Assembly (NCBI GenBank): GCA_030835135.1
Contig: JAUQWO010000006.1
Coordinates: 1-64,000, forward strand
DNA length: 64,000 nucleotides
Source: Bacteroidota bacterium
Lineage (GTDB): Bacteria > Bacteroidota > Ignavibacteria > UBA10030 > UBA6906
Reading direction: 5' to 3'
The stretch's first letter is position 1; each line of letters begins with the position of its first letter. Both the position numbers and the translations under genes were made by a program. This document shows positions 8,598-16,686 of the stretch, piece by piece. Below the pieces are notes generated by a model that worked only from the letters and a program-made list of their open reading frames with translations, was not told the DNA's origin and did not search any database.

Positions 8598-9152
8598 ATG
8601 CCCGCTGCTGACGAGCAGCAGTTGATCCGTGAGGCACAGAACGGGAATCGTAGCGCATTTCGCTGTCTGGTCGAGCGCCACATGAGGCAGGCCTACAACG
8701 TCGCATACGGTTTCGTGCAGGACCAGGAAGCAGCGCACGATGTCGTGCAGGATGCCCTGGTGCGGACGTATCATGCCCTGCCGGGTTTCCGCGGTGATGC
8801 GGAGTTCGCAACATGGCTCCACCGGATCGTCACCAACGTGGCCCTCAATCAGATCCGGTCACGGAACGCGCGCTCCAGGCGGGAGATCCGGGTGGACGAG
8901 ATCGCGGAACCCGGCACGACACAGGATCACGACATCCACGCTCGGCAGGTGCGTGATCATCTCGATGAAGCCCTGCGCACCCTGCCGCACTTGCAGCGAA
9001 CGGTCGTGACGCTCCGGCACATCGAAGGACTGTCCACGCGCGAGGTGAGCACGATCCTGCGGTGTTCCGAAGGGACCGTGAAGACCCATTTGTTCCGGGG
9101 GCTCAAGAAATTGCGGGAGAAGTTGCAGTATCTCCGGGAGGACCTTGCATGA
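8598..9152 (+). CDS. ECF-family RNA polymerase sigma factor
   Basis: A 184-residue sigma factor of the extracytoplasmic-function class with regions 2 and 4 only. Region 2 includes QDQEAAHDVVQDALVRTYHALPGFRGDAEFATWLHRIVTNVALNQIR, here spread over residues 40-85. Region 4 ends in the helix-turn-helix EGLSTREVSTILRCSEGTVKTHLFRGLKKLR. The start has AGGAA about 8 nt upstream. The stop overlaps the anti-sigma gene as ATGA, the usual arrangement for a sigma with its membrane anti-sigma factor. It probably directs transcription from 8539-8566 and thus of this four-gene module. RpoE/SigW-like by general layout; the precise ECF group was not determined. Confidence 0.93.
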   Translation: MPAADEQQLIREAQNGNRSAFRCLVERHMRQAYNVAYGFVQDQEAAHDVVQDALVRTYHALPGFRGDAEFATWLHRIVTNVALNQIRSRNARSRREIRVDEIAEPGTTQDHDIHARQVRDHLDEALRTLPHLQRTVVTLRHIEGLSTREVSTILRCSEGTVKTHLFRGLKKLREKLQYLREDLA

Positions 9153-9940
9153 CAATGCATACCACGATACAGATCCAGCTGTACGATTACCTTCAGGGAG
9201 GACTGTCCGCAACGGACCGCGAAGCGGTGGCCGTGCATCTGCGCTCGTGCCCTTCCTGCGCCGCGGAGGCCGAAGAACTGCAGGCGTTCATCGCCTCGCA
9301 GGAACCGGTCGCCTTCGATCCCGCGGCGTCGTTGCCCCCGGCGTTCTGGAACACGCTCCTGAACGAAGTGGACATGCAGATCGCTGCACAGGACCGGACG
9401 CAACCGTGGTACCGGAGGCTGGCCGGCTGGATGAGACCCGGCCCCACGCCACAATACCGCGTCGCCATCACGTTCGCGGCCCTTGTGATCGTTGCGGGCA
9501 GCGCCCTCATCACCTGGAAGGTGATGCGACACGCCCCCACCCCGGTGGCACCGGCCATTGCCGACGCGGTCGTGGTGGATTCCTCGGCCGCCGTCCGGCC
9601 CACGCGCCTGCAGAAGTACCTGCATCGTTCGCGGACCCTGCTCGTGGGCGTGGCAAACATGAAGCTGCCGGAGGATCAGACAACGGACCTTCAGGCCGAA
9701 CGCCTCGCGTCGCGCGAACTGGTGACGGAGGCGCGCGCACTGCGTGAGGAACCTCTGGATGTGAACTCCACCCGGCTGATCAACGATCTGGAAAAGATCC
9801 AGATCGAACTGGCGAACATGACCCCCGAAGATGCGTCACCGGGGGTCGCAATGATCCGACAGGGGATCGAATCCAAGAATCTCCTGTTCAAATTGCGGAT
9901 CGCGGAAACCCTCTATCAACAGGTGAAGTATGCGGAATAA
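9149..9940 (+). CDS. membrane anti-sigma factor with zinc-finger (ZAS) motif
   Basis: A 263-residue protein. The cytoplasmic N-terminus carries the anti-sigma zinc motif H-x3-C-x2-C (HLRSCPSC, about residues 26-33). One transmembrane segment follows around VAITFAALVIVAGSALITW (about residues 108-126), then a periplasmic domain rich in helix (SRELVTEARALREE, LINDLEKIQIELANM). It should bind the preceding sigma factor and release it on an envelope signal. The start ATG at 9149 overlaps the sigma stop, supporting coupled synthesis. No site-1/site-2 protease gene is adjacent; the PDZ protein two genes on is a possible partner. Confidence 0.88.
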   Translation: MTMHTTIQIQLYDYLQGGLSATDREAVAVHLRSCPSCAAEAEELQAFIASQEPVAFDPAASLPPAFWNTLLNEVDMQIAAQDRTQPWYRRLAGWMRPGPTPQYRVAITFAALVIVAGSALITWKVMRHAPTPVAPAIADAVVVDSSAAVRPTRLQKYLHRSRTLLVGVANMKLPEDQTTDLQAERLASRELVTEARALREEPLDVNSTRLINDLEKIQIELANMTPEDASPGVAMIRQGIESKNLLFKLRIAETLYQQVKYAE

Positions 9941-11093
9941 GACAGACCATCATACGGCCCCGCGGTGGGAGTGGGCTGTACGCGTGGCGATGCTCGCCGT
10001 CGGGGCGTTCCCGGCAGCAACGCTGGGACAGGAGGCGCCTCCGGCGGCGGCATCACCATTCGCATTCGTTGTGTTCACCCCCGCAATGGATGATCCGGCC
10101 TACGTCCTGTATCGCGAGGGATATGCCGCGGTGCTGGGCGAGCAGTGGGCGCGGGCGCGCAAGTCCTTTGCGGAGCTTCAGCGGCGTTACCCGGGGAGTG
10201 CGTTCGCGGATGACGCCGCATATTGGACCGCCTATTCATGGAAGGACCAGGACCCCGCGAAAGCGGCCACGCTGTACAGGAAACTCCTGCGCGACTTCCC
10301 CCAGAGCCCGTATCTGGACGACGCGGTCGCCGACCTCCGCATGCTCGAGGTCGGCCAGGAACTGGCACGCATGGAGGAGTTCCGTACGGCACCCATCCCG
10401 CGGCACGAGATCCGTATCGGCATCGGACAGGAGATCGGCCGGCTGCGCGAGGACCTCGGCAGACTGCGCGAATCGCAGCAGGTGATGGAAGAACACCGGC
10501 TGATGGTGTTCGGACACGGCGATACGATCATCATCCGCAGCATTCCACCGCAGATCGTCCGCACCCCGCAGCAACCGTTGGATCCCCAGGCGCGCATGCG
10601 CCTGAAGGCGATGCAGGAACTCGCGCAGTCCCGCGGCAATGCCGATGCCCCTCAGGCACTCAAGGAAGTGATCATGGATCCGCAGCAACCGCCTCAGCTT
10701 CGTCTCTCGGCGGTGTATTCACTCGGGTCGCTGCGGCAACCCGAAGCGCGGTCCGTCCTGCTGGAGATCGCCCGGACCGATGCAGCACCGGAATTCCAGC
10801 GGTCCGCCATCGAAGTGTATGCGCAGAGCGCACCGGAGCGGGGCAAGGCCGTCGAGGACCTGATCGCGCTGTTCCGCCAGTTCAGCGGCACCGGTCAGAC
10901 GCGCGATCCCCGGCTCGGCACCACGCTCTACGCCATCGCGTCGATCGGGAACGCGCGTGCGACGGATTTCCTTGCCGAGGTCGCCCGCACGCACTCCGAT
11001 GATGATGTGCGCAACAGCGCGGTGATGTACCTCGGCAGCATGGGCACAGAGCGTTCACGTGCGGCTCTTATCCGGTTGCTCCGCGAAGAATGA
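9930..11093 (+). CDS. exported TPR/HEAT-like repeat protein
   Basis: A 387-residue secreted protein (signal sequence near AMLAVGAFPAATLGQ). Residues 60-140 contain TPR-like helices typical of YbgF/BamD-style proteins (YREGYAAVLGEQWARARKSFAELQRRYPGS, split here over about 30 residues). A linker with a coiled-coil (GRLREDLGRLRESQQ) follows. The C-terminal 160 residues have HEAT-like repeats (LRLSAVYSLGSLRQPEARSVLLEI; VRNSAVMYLGSMGTERSRAALIRLL). It overlaps the anti-sigma gene by 11 bp and has AGGTG 5 nt before its ATG. No enzymatic motif is visible. It probably acts with the sigma/anti-sigma pair as a periplasmic scaffold or sensor, which is inference from context. Confidence 0.75.
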   Translation: MRNKTDHHTAPRWEWAVRVAMLAVGAFPAATLGQEAPPAAASPFAFVVFTPAMDDPAYVLYREGYAAVLGEQWARARKSFAELQRRYPGSAFADDAAYWTAYSWKDQDPAKAATLYRKLLRDFPQSPYLDDAVADLRMLEVGQELARMEEFRTAPIPRHEIRIGIGQEIGRLREDLGRLRESQQVMEEHRLMVFGHGDTIIIRSIPPQIVRTPQQPLDPQARMRLKAMQELAQSRGNADAPQALKEVIMDPQQPPQLRLSAVYSLGSLRQPEARSVLLEIARTDAAPEFQRSAIEVYAQSAPERGKAVEDLIALFRQFSGTGQTRDPRLGTTLYAIASIGNARATDFLAEVARTHSDDDVRNSAVMYLGSMGTERSRAALIRLLREE

Positions 11094-11161
11094 ACCGGCG
11101 CGTCAACGGACACACCCGGTGGCGTGTCCAACCCCCGGAACGTCACACAATGAGGAGACAG

Positions 11162-12151
11162 ATGATGCGTACATTGACAACACTTGTTCTGCTTCTGCCG
11201 CTGCTCCTTTCCGGCAGCGCGTGCAGCACCGCCGGCGAAGGTCCGCGCAAGGAAGCCAGGATCAGGCTGCGTTCCGCGGAAGACGGTCACCGCGGGTACC
11301 TCGGCGTCGCCATTCAGGACCTGCGCCCGGCACAGGCGAAGGAGATGAAACTCGGGGTCAAGACAGGGGCCCTCGTGACCGAGGTCGTGGACGAGAGTCC
11401 GGCCGCCGAGGCAGGGATCATGGAGCATGATGTGATCGTGGAGTTCAACAAGACCACGATCGATGATGCAGGCGAACTGACTCAGGCGGTCCGCGCCGTC
11501 GAACCCGGCATCAAGACCACGGTCACCGTGGTACGGAAGGACCAGAAGAAGACGCTCGCGGTAACGGTCGGTGCGCTTCCCGTGCCGCAGGCGCTCCGGC
11601 AGCTTCACGAGGTTCCGGTGCCACCGGTCCACGTGAACGTCTTCTCCTCGATGCATGCCGTGAACGGACTGACCCTCATGGATCTGAATCCGCAGCTTGC
11701 GGAGTATTTCGGCGCCCCTGCCGGCAAGGGAGTGCTTGTCGAAGAGGTACAGAAGAGAAGCGCGGCAAAGGAAGCCGGGTTCAAAGCGGGCGACGTTATC
11801 ATGAAGGTCGCTGACGAGGAGATCACGGAACCGGGGGATGTGCACAGTGCGCTGGCGGAGATGAAGGAAGGCGATTCCGTGGCCGTGGCCGTGCTGCGCC
11901 GGGGCACCCCGCTGACGCTCCGTATGGAGGTGGACGCAGCACCGGCTGCAGGCTTCTTCTATCGCCATGGCACGCCGGCCGTCCCCCACGGGGCGCCCGA
12001 CATGAAGGTATTTCAATTGGACCGGATGAAGCTGCAGCAGGATCTGCGGCACCTGCAGGAGGAATTGCGGAGCGTGGGACGGGAGATTCGTGGAAGGGTG
12101 GAAAAGCTCCGCAACACTGTGAAGAAGGAACTGCATTCGGCGATGAGCTGA
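11162..12151 (+). CDS. exported tandem-PDZ protein
   Basis: About 329 residues with an N-terminal signal (LLLPLLLSGSACS; the cysteine may be lipidated, although the lipobox is weak). Two PDZ domains follow: GYLGVAIQDL ... GALVTEVVDESPAAEAGIMEHDVIVEFN, and AEYFGAPAGKGVLVEEVQKRSAAKEAGFKAGDVIMKV, each 70-90 residues. A basic helical tail ends the protein (LQQDLRHLQEELRS). DegP/HtrA proteases have two PDZ domains, but there is no trypsin-like domain and no catalytic Ser here, so it is a binding protein. ATG 11162 or 11165 follows AGGAG (11153-11157). The frame is open back to an ATG at 11090 that overlaps the previous stop. It probably ends the ECF module. Confidence 0.8.
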   Translation: MMRTLTTLVLLLPLLLSGSACSTAGEGPRKEARIRLRSAEDGHRGYLGVAIQDLRPAQAKEMKLGVKTGALVTEVVDESPAAEAGIMEHDVIVEFNKTTIDDAGELTQAVRAVEPGIKTTVTVVRKDQKKTLAVTVGALPVPQALRQLHEVPVPPVHVNVFSSMHAVNGLTLMDLNPQLAEYFGAPAGKGVLVEEVQKRSAAKEAGFKAGDVIMKVADEEITEPGDVHSALAEMKEGDSVAVAVLRRGTPLTLRMEVDAAPAAGFFYRHGTPAVPHGAPDMKVFQLDRMKLQQDLRHLQEELRSVGREIRGRVEKLRNTVKKELHSAMS

Positions 12152-12299
12152 GGCAGCGAAGGGCGGCGGGAGGGGTGGCTGGAAGGTTCTCCTCCCGCAT
12201 GATGGGGCCGGTGTGTTGTTCCGGAACATGGTACGTTCATCCGGAGCGGCACCCCGGCCCCGGTGTTCCCCCCCCCCGAAAACGCGTGGCATTATCATA

Positions 12300-12328
12300 T
12301 TGATGAAGTCCTCCCTTTTCCCTATCTT
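12300..12328 (+). promoter_or_regulatory. promoter for the 12412 lipoprotein gene
   Basis: TTGATG (12300-12305), a 17-bp spacer and TATCTT (12323-12328) lie 84 bp before the ATG in an AT-richer part of the 260-bp gap. The rest of that gap holds a weak GC-rich hairpin (12166-12198) with no T-run and nothing else recognised. Confidence 0.5.
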
Positions 12329-12411
12329 GGCACGACCTGCCCGGCTCACCGGCACATGACAACGGCATTGATTCTCCATCAACACGTCAACTTACAGTAA
12401 AAGGGAACGCC

Positions 12412-13422
12412 ATGACCAACGTGCGTAACACCGTAGGACTTTCGATCGCAGTGCTGCTGGTGAGCCTGTTCGTTCTCGGCTGCGGAGGAAAGAAAGAGGT
12501 CACCCCCCTTCCGGTCGGAGCCATGCAGGAGTATCGCGATCCGCAGTACGGGTTCCACTTCGTCCATCCCCAGGGCTGGGTGGCCGGTGGCGAAGCCGGC
12601 CGGCCCCGGATCTACAACACGCTCGAAGCAGGGCAGCGGTTCATGGATCCGACGGGCCCGTATCCCGATGGCGTCCTGATGAGCGTGGACGTGATCAGGG
12701 CCAGCAACCCCGCCGAGCAGAAGACGGCGATCCTTGCCGAACTGACCAGCTCCGGATTCGTGCTGGGTCAGCCCGCCCCGACCACCATTGCCGGCAAGCC
12801 CGCAACGAAGGTCCCGTACACAGCGAACCACAGTGCCAAGATCAAAGAGACCGGTCACCACATCTATCTGGAGCTCGACACGGTCCTGTACGACATCGCA
12901 TTCCGCGGCTTCGGTGACCTGTATGCGTCACATGCGACCATCTTTGATTCCGTCGCAGCCAGCTTCACACTACCGCGCGCCGTTGAACCGGGCCGCGATG
13001 CGACCCTCCCCTCCGATGTGTTCACGGACTATGATGCCAAGCTGTTCTCCTTCCAGTACCCGGACAACTTCAACTTCGAGAACGCAGCCAAAGGGAACAA
13101 CGATCTCGCACTGAGTCTGCGCGGCGTGCGGCAGGATTGTTCGGTGCAGTTCATCGTGTTCGGCGCCAAGGGCCTGACCACCGAGAAGGTTGTCGAGCAG
13201 AACAAGGGCAAGTATCCGGGCGCGGTGCAGGGCAAGGCAACCATCGGCGGCCAGCCTGCCATCACGCTCACCTATACCGCCGCAAGGGACGTCCAGCGCC
13301 GCGTGTACTTCATGGTGAAGGATGACAAGGTCTATCGCGTCATCCTGGATTGGTTCAAGCCGCAGAGCAGCGAGTACCTCGCGGCCTACGACAAACTGAT
13401 TTCCTCCATCAAGATCAAGTAG
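12412..13422 (+). CDS. lipoprotein with PsbP/DUF1795-like tandem domains
   Basis: A 336-residue lipoprotein: signal peptide, then lipobox FVLGC with Cys at residue 24. Two similar halves each start with a Y/FGFHFVHPQGW-like strand (YRDPQYGFHFVHPQGW; DYDAKLFSFQYPDNF) and end in a hydrophobic strand before IFDSVAASFTL or DKLISSIKIK. This pattern is common in PsbP/DUF1795-type exported proteins, whose fold is known but whose function mostly is not. It is followed after 6 bp by the ybjQ-like gene, so the two are likely co-transcribed. The family match is from motif impression only. Confidence 0.65.
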   Translation: MTNVRNTVGLSIAVLLVSLFVLGCGGKKEVTPLPVGAMQEYRDPQYGFHFVHPQGWVAGGEAGRPRIYNTLEAGQRFMDPTGPYPDGVLMSVDVIRASNPAEQKTAILAELTSSGFVLGQPAPTTIAGKPATKVPYTANHSAKIKETGHHIYLELDTVLYDIAFRGFGDLYASHATIFDSVAASFTLPRAVEPGRDATLPSDVFTDYDAKLFSFQYPDNFNFENAAKGNNDLALSLRGVRQDCSVQFIVFGAKGLTTEKVVEQNKGKYPGAVQGKATIGGQPAITLTYTAARDVQRRVYFMVKDDKVYRVILDWFKPQSSEYLAAYDKLISSIKIK

Positions 13423-13428
13423 GAACCC

Positions 13429-13758
13429 ATGGATCAGCATATGGTCACCACCGCGTTCACGCTGGACGGTTACCGGGTCGTCCGTACGCTCGGCATCGTC
13501 CGCGGGATCACCGTTCGCTCCCGTTCGATCGTCGGCAACATCGGCGCCGGCATCCAGACGATCTTCGGCGGAAACATCACCCTTCTGCAGGAACTCTGCG
13601 AGAAGGCCCGGCAGGAGGCCTATACCCTCCTGCTGCAGCACGCGCAGGAGATGGGCGCGAATGCCATCATCGGCATGCGCTATGATGCCAATGAGGTCAT
13701 GTCCGGCGTGACGGAGGTTCTCGCCTACGGCACCGCCGTTGTTGTGGAAAAGGTCTGA
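13429..13758 (+). CDS. YbjQ/UPF0145 family protein
   Basis: A 109-residue cytoplasmic protein. It shows the UPF0145 (DUF74) pattern: [41 protein letters not shown], and the C-terminal [15 protein letters not shown] followed by [11 protein letters not shown]. Length matches the family (about 105). YbjQ proteins form pentameric rings and have no established function. AGGA lies just before the ATG. A strong hairpin follows the stop, so this gene probably ends the transcript begun at 12412. Confidence 0.9.
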   Translation: MDQHMVTTAFTLDGYRVVRTLGIVRGITVRSRSIVGNIGAGIQTIFGGNITLLQELCEKARQEAYTLLLQHAQEMGANAIIGMRYDANEVMSGVTEVLAYGTAVVVEKV

Positions 13759-13779
13759 CCCTTCACTGTCCCCTGGCCA

Positions 13780-13811
13780 CACCCGCCCCGTGCAACACCA
13801 CGGGGCGGGTG
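13780..13811 (+). terminator. strong GC hairpin after ybjQ
   Basis: A 13-bp perfect stem pairs CACCCGCCCCGTG (13780-13792) with CACGGGGCGGGTG (13799-13811) across a 6-nt loop. It begins 21 bp after the ybjQ stop and ends 23 bp before the next ATG. There is no T-run, so it may act as a pause, a Rho-assisted terminator or an mRNA end stabiliser. Confidence 0.6.
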
Positions 13812-13834
13812 ACGGTCATCCAGCTCCCGGATCC

Positions 13835-14824
13835 ATGATCCAGAAGTCACTGACATTCCTGCTCTTCCTGTGCGTCCTCGTCCTCACCGACGCGGCAAAT
13901 GGACAGGACCGCAAGATCCTCAGTCCCCGCGATTCCGTCGTCTTCGCGGTCGACACCAACATCGTCGCGATCTCCTACAGCCGGCCATCCATGCGTGGGC
14001 GCGTTATCATGGGCGATCTTGTGCCCTGGGGCCGCGTGTGGCGCACAGGCGCAAATCAGGCAACGCATCTGCGCACGACGTTCGATATGGTCCTCGGCGG
14101 GATGCCGGTGCCGCGCGGAACGTACACGGTGTGGACGATCCCGGGGAAGAAGGGCTGGACCATGATCCTGAACAAGCAGACGGGACAGTGGGGTACACAG
14201 TACGATGAGCGGCAGGACCTTGCCCGGTTCCCCGTGGCCATGCGGCGCATTCCTGCACCGGTGGACACCTTCACGATCTCCATCGATCGCGGGAAAGGTG
14301 TCTCCGGATCGATCATCCTCCGGTGGGAGAACACGCGTGTCTCGGTCCCCTTCGAACGCAGGGCAACACTCCCGCTGCTGAGCCCCGCCGATTCGGCGTT
14401 CGCACGCCTTGGCGGAGGCCGGCTCGCTATCCGGTATGGCCGTCCTGCCGTGCGCGGCCGAACGATCTGGGGAGTCGTCGTTCCCTGGGATTCGGTCTGG
14501 CGCACAGGCGCAAACCTCTCCACGTCCTTCACCACAACTGAGGATATCCGGTTCGGTGGGGTCCGCGTCCCCCGTGGCTCGTACACGCTCTATTCCATCC
14601 CCTCACCCCGGCGCTTCACGCTGATCATCAGCAAGCGCCCCCCCGGGACCCTCCCGGACTATGACAGCCGCCTGGACCTCATCCGGGTACCCATGACCGG
14701 TGGACAGGTGGCGAAGACCCTGGACCGTCTGACGTTCTGGTTCGATGCGCGCCATGGCGAAGCCGTGCGGCTCAATCTTGGCTGGGCCGACCGGACGTAT
14801 TCCGTCCGCCTCTCCACCCGCTAG
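13835..14824 (+). CDS. exported protein with two tandem DUF2911 domains
   Basis: A 329-residue protein with a signal peptide cleaved near NGQD. Two copies of DUF2911 follow. Each contains ISYSRPSMRGR.I.G.LVPWG.VWRTGANQAT (first copy) or IRYGRPAVRGRTIWG.VVPWDSVWRTGANLST (second), then GG..VPRG.YT and a strand ending in an aromatic Trp/Phe. DUF2911 proteins are typically single-domain, about 180 residues, frequent in Bacteroidota and relatives and without a known activity. The internal duplication makes a pseudo-dimer. The start ATG 13835 gives a clean signal peptide. No partner gene is obvious. Confidence 0.85.
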   Translation: MIQKSLTFLLFLCVLVLTDAANGQDRKILSPRDSVVFAVDTNIVAISYSRPSMRGRVIMGDLVPWGRVWRTGANQATHLRTTFDMVLGGMPVPRGTYTVWTIPGKKGWTMILNKQTGQWGTQYDERQDLARFPVAMRRIPAPVDTFTISIDRGKGVSGSIILRWENTRVSVPFERRATLPLLSPADSAFARLGGGRLAIRYGRPAVRGRTIWGVVVPWDSVWRTGANLSTSFTTTEDIRFGGVRVPRGSYTLYSIPSPRRFTLIISKRPPGTLPDYDSRLDLIRVPMTGGQVAKTLDRLTFWFDARHGEAVRLNLGWADRTYSVRLSTR

Positions 14825-14902
14825 GCACCGCACGTTACTGCTGTCGGCAACCACGTGCCCGGGTACTCCCGCATATGTTTCCCCACCATCGCGCTTCTCC
14901 CG

Positions 14903-14931
14903 TTGCTTATTCTCACATTGCAGCGTACATT
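14903..14931 (+). promoter_or_regulatory. promoter for the SDR-like gene
   Basis: TTGCTT (14903-14908), 17 bp, TACATT (14926-14931), ending 35 bp before the ATG at 14967. The next gene (hybrid kinase) follows by 4 bp and would share this promoter. Confidence 0.6.
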
Positions 14932-14966
14932 AGGGCACTAACATCCTCTCTAACCCGGGAGTACGC

Positions 14967-16682
14967 ATGGATATCCAGGGCAAAACGGTCTTGATCATCG
15001 GCGGCTGGGGACTCGTGGGGTCCGCAGTCTGCCGCAAGTTCATGGAAGAACATCCCCGCCGCCTCATCGTCACCTCACTCACCGAATCCGAAGCACGTGA
15101 AGCTGTCGCCGATCTCGAACGCCTCTATCCTGACGCAGGCAAGGGATTCTTCGTTCCCTGGTGGGGGAACATCTTCGTCCGCGACGAACTGAAGGATCTG
15201 CCACGAGACCGCATGCTCGCGAGCAAGAAGTACCGCGCGATGATGATCGAGGATATGCTCGAAGAACTCAGCGGGCCGGTCCTGGAACGGTCAAGTCTGT
15301 ACAGGCTCCTCCAGAAGTTCAAACCGGACATCGTGGTGGATTGCGTGAACTCCGCGACCGGCATCGCCTACCAGGACATCTTCCAATCGTCCCGCAGGGT
15401 CTTGAAAGAAGCAAAGGCGGTCCAACGGACACGCAAGGCGAAGCCGGACAAGCTCGTCGAAGTGACCGAGCAGCTGATCTGTACCCTGTACGTCCCCCAA
15501 CTCATCAGGCATGTCCAGCTCATGTACCGCTCGATGCAGCTCGCTGGGACGAAGATCTATGTGAAGATCGGGACCAGCGGAACCGGAGGTATGGGGCTGA
15601 ACATCCCCTACACCCACAGCGAGGAACGGCCGTCGCGCGTGCTGCTGTCGAAGTCGGCCGTGGCCGGCGCACACACCCTGTTGTTGTTCCTGATGGGCCG
15701 TACCCCGGATGCCCCGATCACCAAGGAGATCAAACCCACCGCGGCGATCGCCTGGAAAGCGATCGGCTACGGCGATATCACCAAGCGTGGCCGCGGCATT
15801 CCGTTGGAGGACTGTCCGGTGGCAGGGGCGGTGAAACTGACAAAGACCCTGAAGCCGTCTATGCCCGGCATCGCCCGCGCGCGCGGCGAGCAGCTCCGCT
15901 CGGTGTTCATCGATACCGGCGAGAACGGCTACTTCTCACGCGGGGAGTTCGAAGCGATCTCCACCCCCGGGCAGATGGAATTCGTGACGCCGGAGGAGAT
16001 CGCCGAGAGCACGGTGTTCGAGATCCGGGCCGGGAACACAGGCCACGACATCATCAACGCGCTCGACAATGCCACGCTCGCACCGACGTACCGCGCGGGG
16101 TACATGTTCCACAGCGCACTCAAAACGATGCGCAAGCTGGAGCAGGATCATGGGGTGGACTCCGTGGCGTTCGAGATGCTCGGACCGCCACGGCTCTCCA
16201 AGCTGCTGTACGAATCGTACCTCCTCAAGGTCTGTTTCGGCGACGTGAGGACGGTGGCACGCACCGAAACAAGCATCCTCAGCCGACGTCTGTTCGATCT
16301 GATCGAAGCGGACGACCAGCTCCGGTCGCAGATCATCTCCATTGGCATCCCGATCCTGCTGCCCGACGGCCGTTCACTGGTGCGCGCCTCGACCATCAAG
16401 ATACCGCCGGCACAGGGCCAGGAGGAATTCGCGGTCAACGCCTCCAGCATCGACCGCTGGGCGCACGATGGGTGGGTGGATCTCCGCGAGAAGAACATGA
16501 AGCACTGGCGCCAGCGGTTCGCGCAGATCATCAAGGAGGTGGAAGGACTTCCGGATGAGGAGACCAGCTCGCGGACGATGCACAACCGGGAATACTGGAA
16601 GAACCTCACCGAGATCGATCCCGGAAAGGTCTGTGGCTGGATCTTCACGTATGAAGAAAAGGGCAAACGGATGAAGGCATGA
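14967..16682 (+). CDS. NAD(P)-binding Rossmann (SDR-like) protein, unknown substrate
   Basis: A 571-residue soluble protein. The N-terminus has an extended-SDR dinucleotide site, VLIIGGWGLVGSAVCRKF (residues 8-25), followed by alternating strand/helix and VDCVNSATGIAYQD around residue 130, as in NAD-dependent epimerases. Length is about twice that of a normal SDR. The second half (from about residue 300) contains no motif I recognise. A Tyr-x3-Lys is not placed with certainty. The protein is followed after 4 bp by a hybrid histidine kinase, so it may be co-regulated with a signalling output. It could be a fused or extended sugar-nucleotide or carotenoid-type reductase; I do not assign a reaction. 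Confidence 0.6.
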   Translation: MDIQGKTVLIIGGWGLVGSAVCRKFMEEHPRRLIVTSLTESEAREAVADLERLYPDAGKGFFVPWWGNIFVRDELKDLPRDRMLASKKYRAMMIEDMLEELSGPVLERSSLYRLLQKFKPDIVVDCVNSATGIAYQDIFQSSRRVLKEAKAVQRTRKAKPDKLVEVTEQLICTLYVPQLIRHVQLMYRSMQLAGTKIYVKIGTSGTGGMGLNIPYTHSEERPSRVLLSKSAVAGAHTLLLFLMGRTPDAPITKEIKPTAAIAWKAIGYGDITKRGRGIPLEDCPVAGAVKLTKTLKPSMPGIARARGEQLRSVFIDTGENGYFSRGEFEAISTPGQMEFVTPEEIAESTVFEIRAGNTGHDIINALDNATLAPTYRAGYMFHSALKTMRKLEQDHGVDSVAFEMLGPPRLSKLLYESYLLKVCFGDVRTVARTETSILSRRLFDLIEADDQLRSQIISIGIPILLPDGRSLVRASTIKIPPAQGQEEFAVNASSIDRWAHDGWVDLREKNMKHWRQRFAQIIKEVEGLPDEETSSRTMHNREYWKNLTEIDPGKVCGWIFTYEEKGKRMKA

Positions 16683-16686
16683 TGGT

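Noticed and set aside
10928-12385. 485-codon open frame on the minus strand under the PDZ gene
   Set aside because: Antisense to the ECF module genes, which are linked by overlaps and have SDs; no motif and shadow-type composition.
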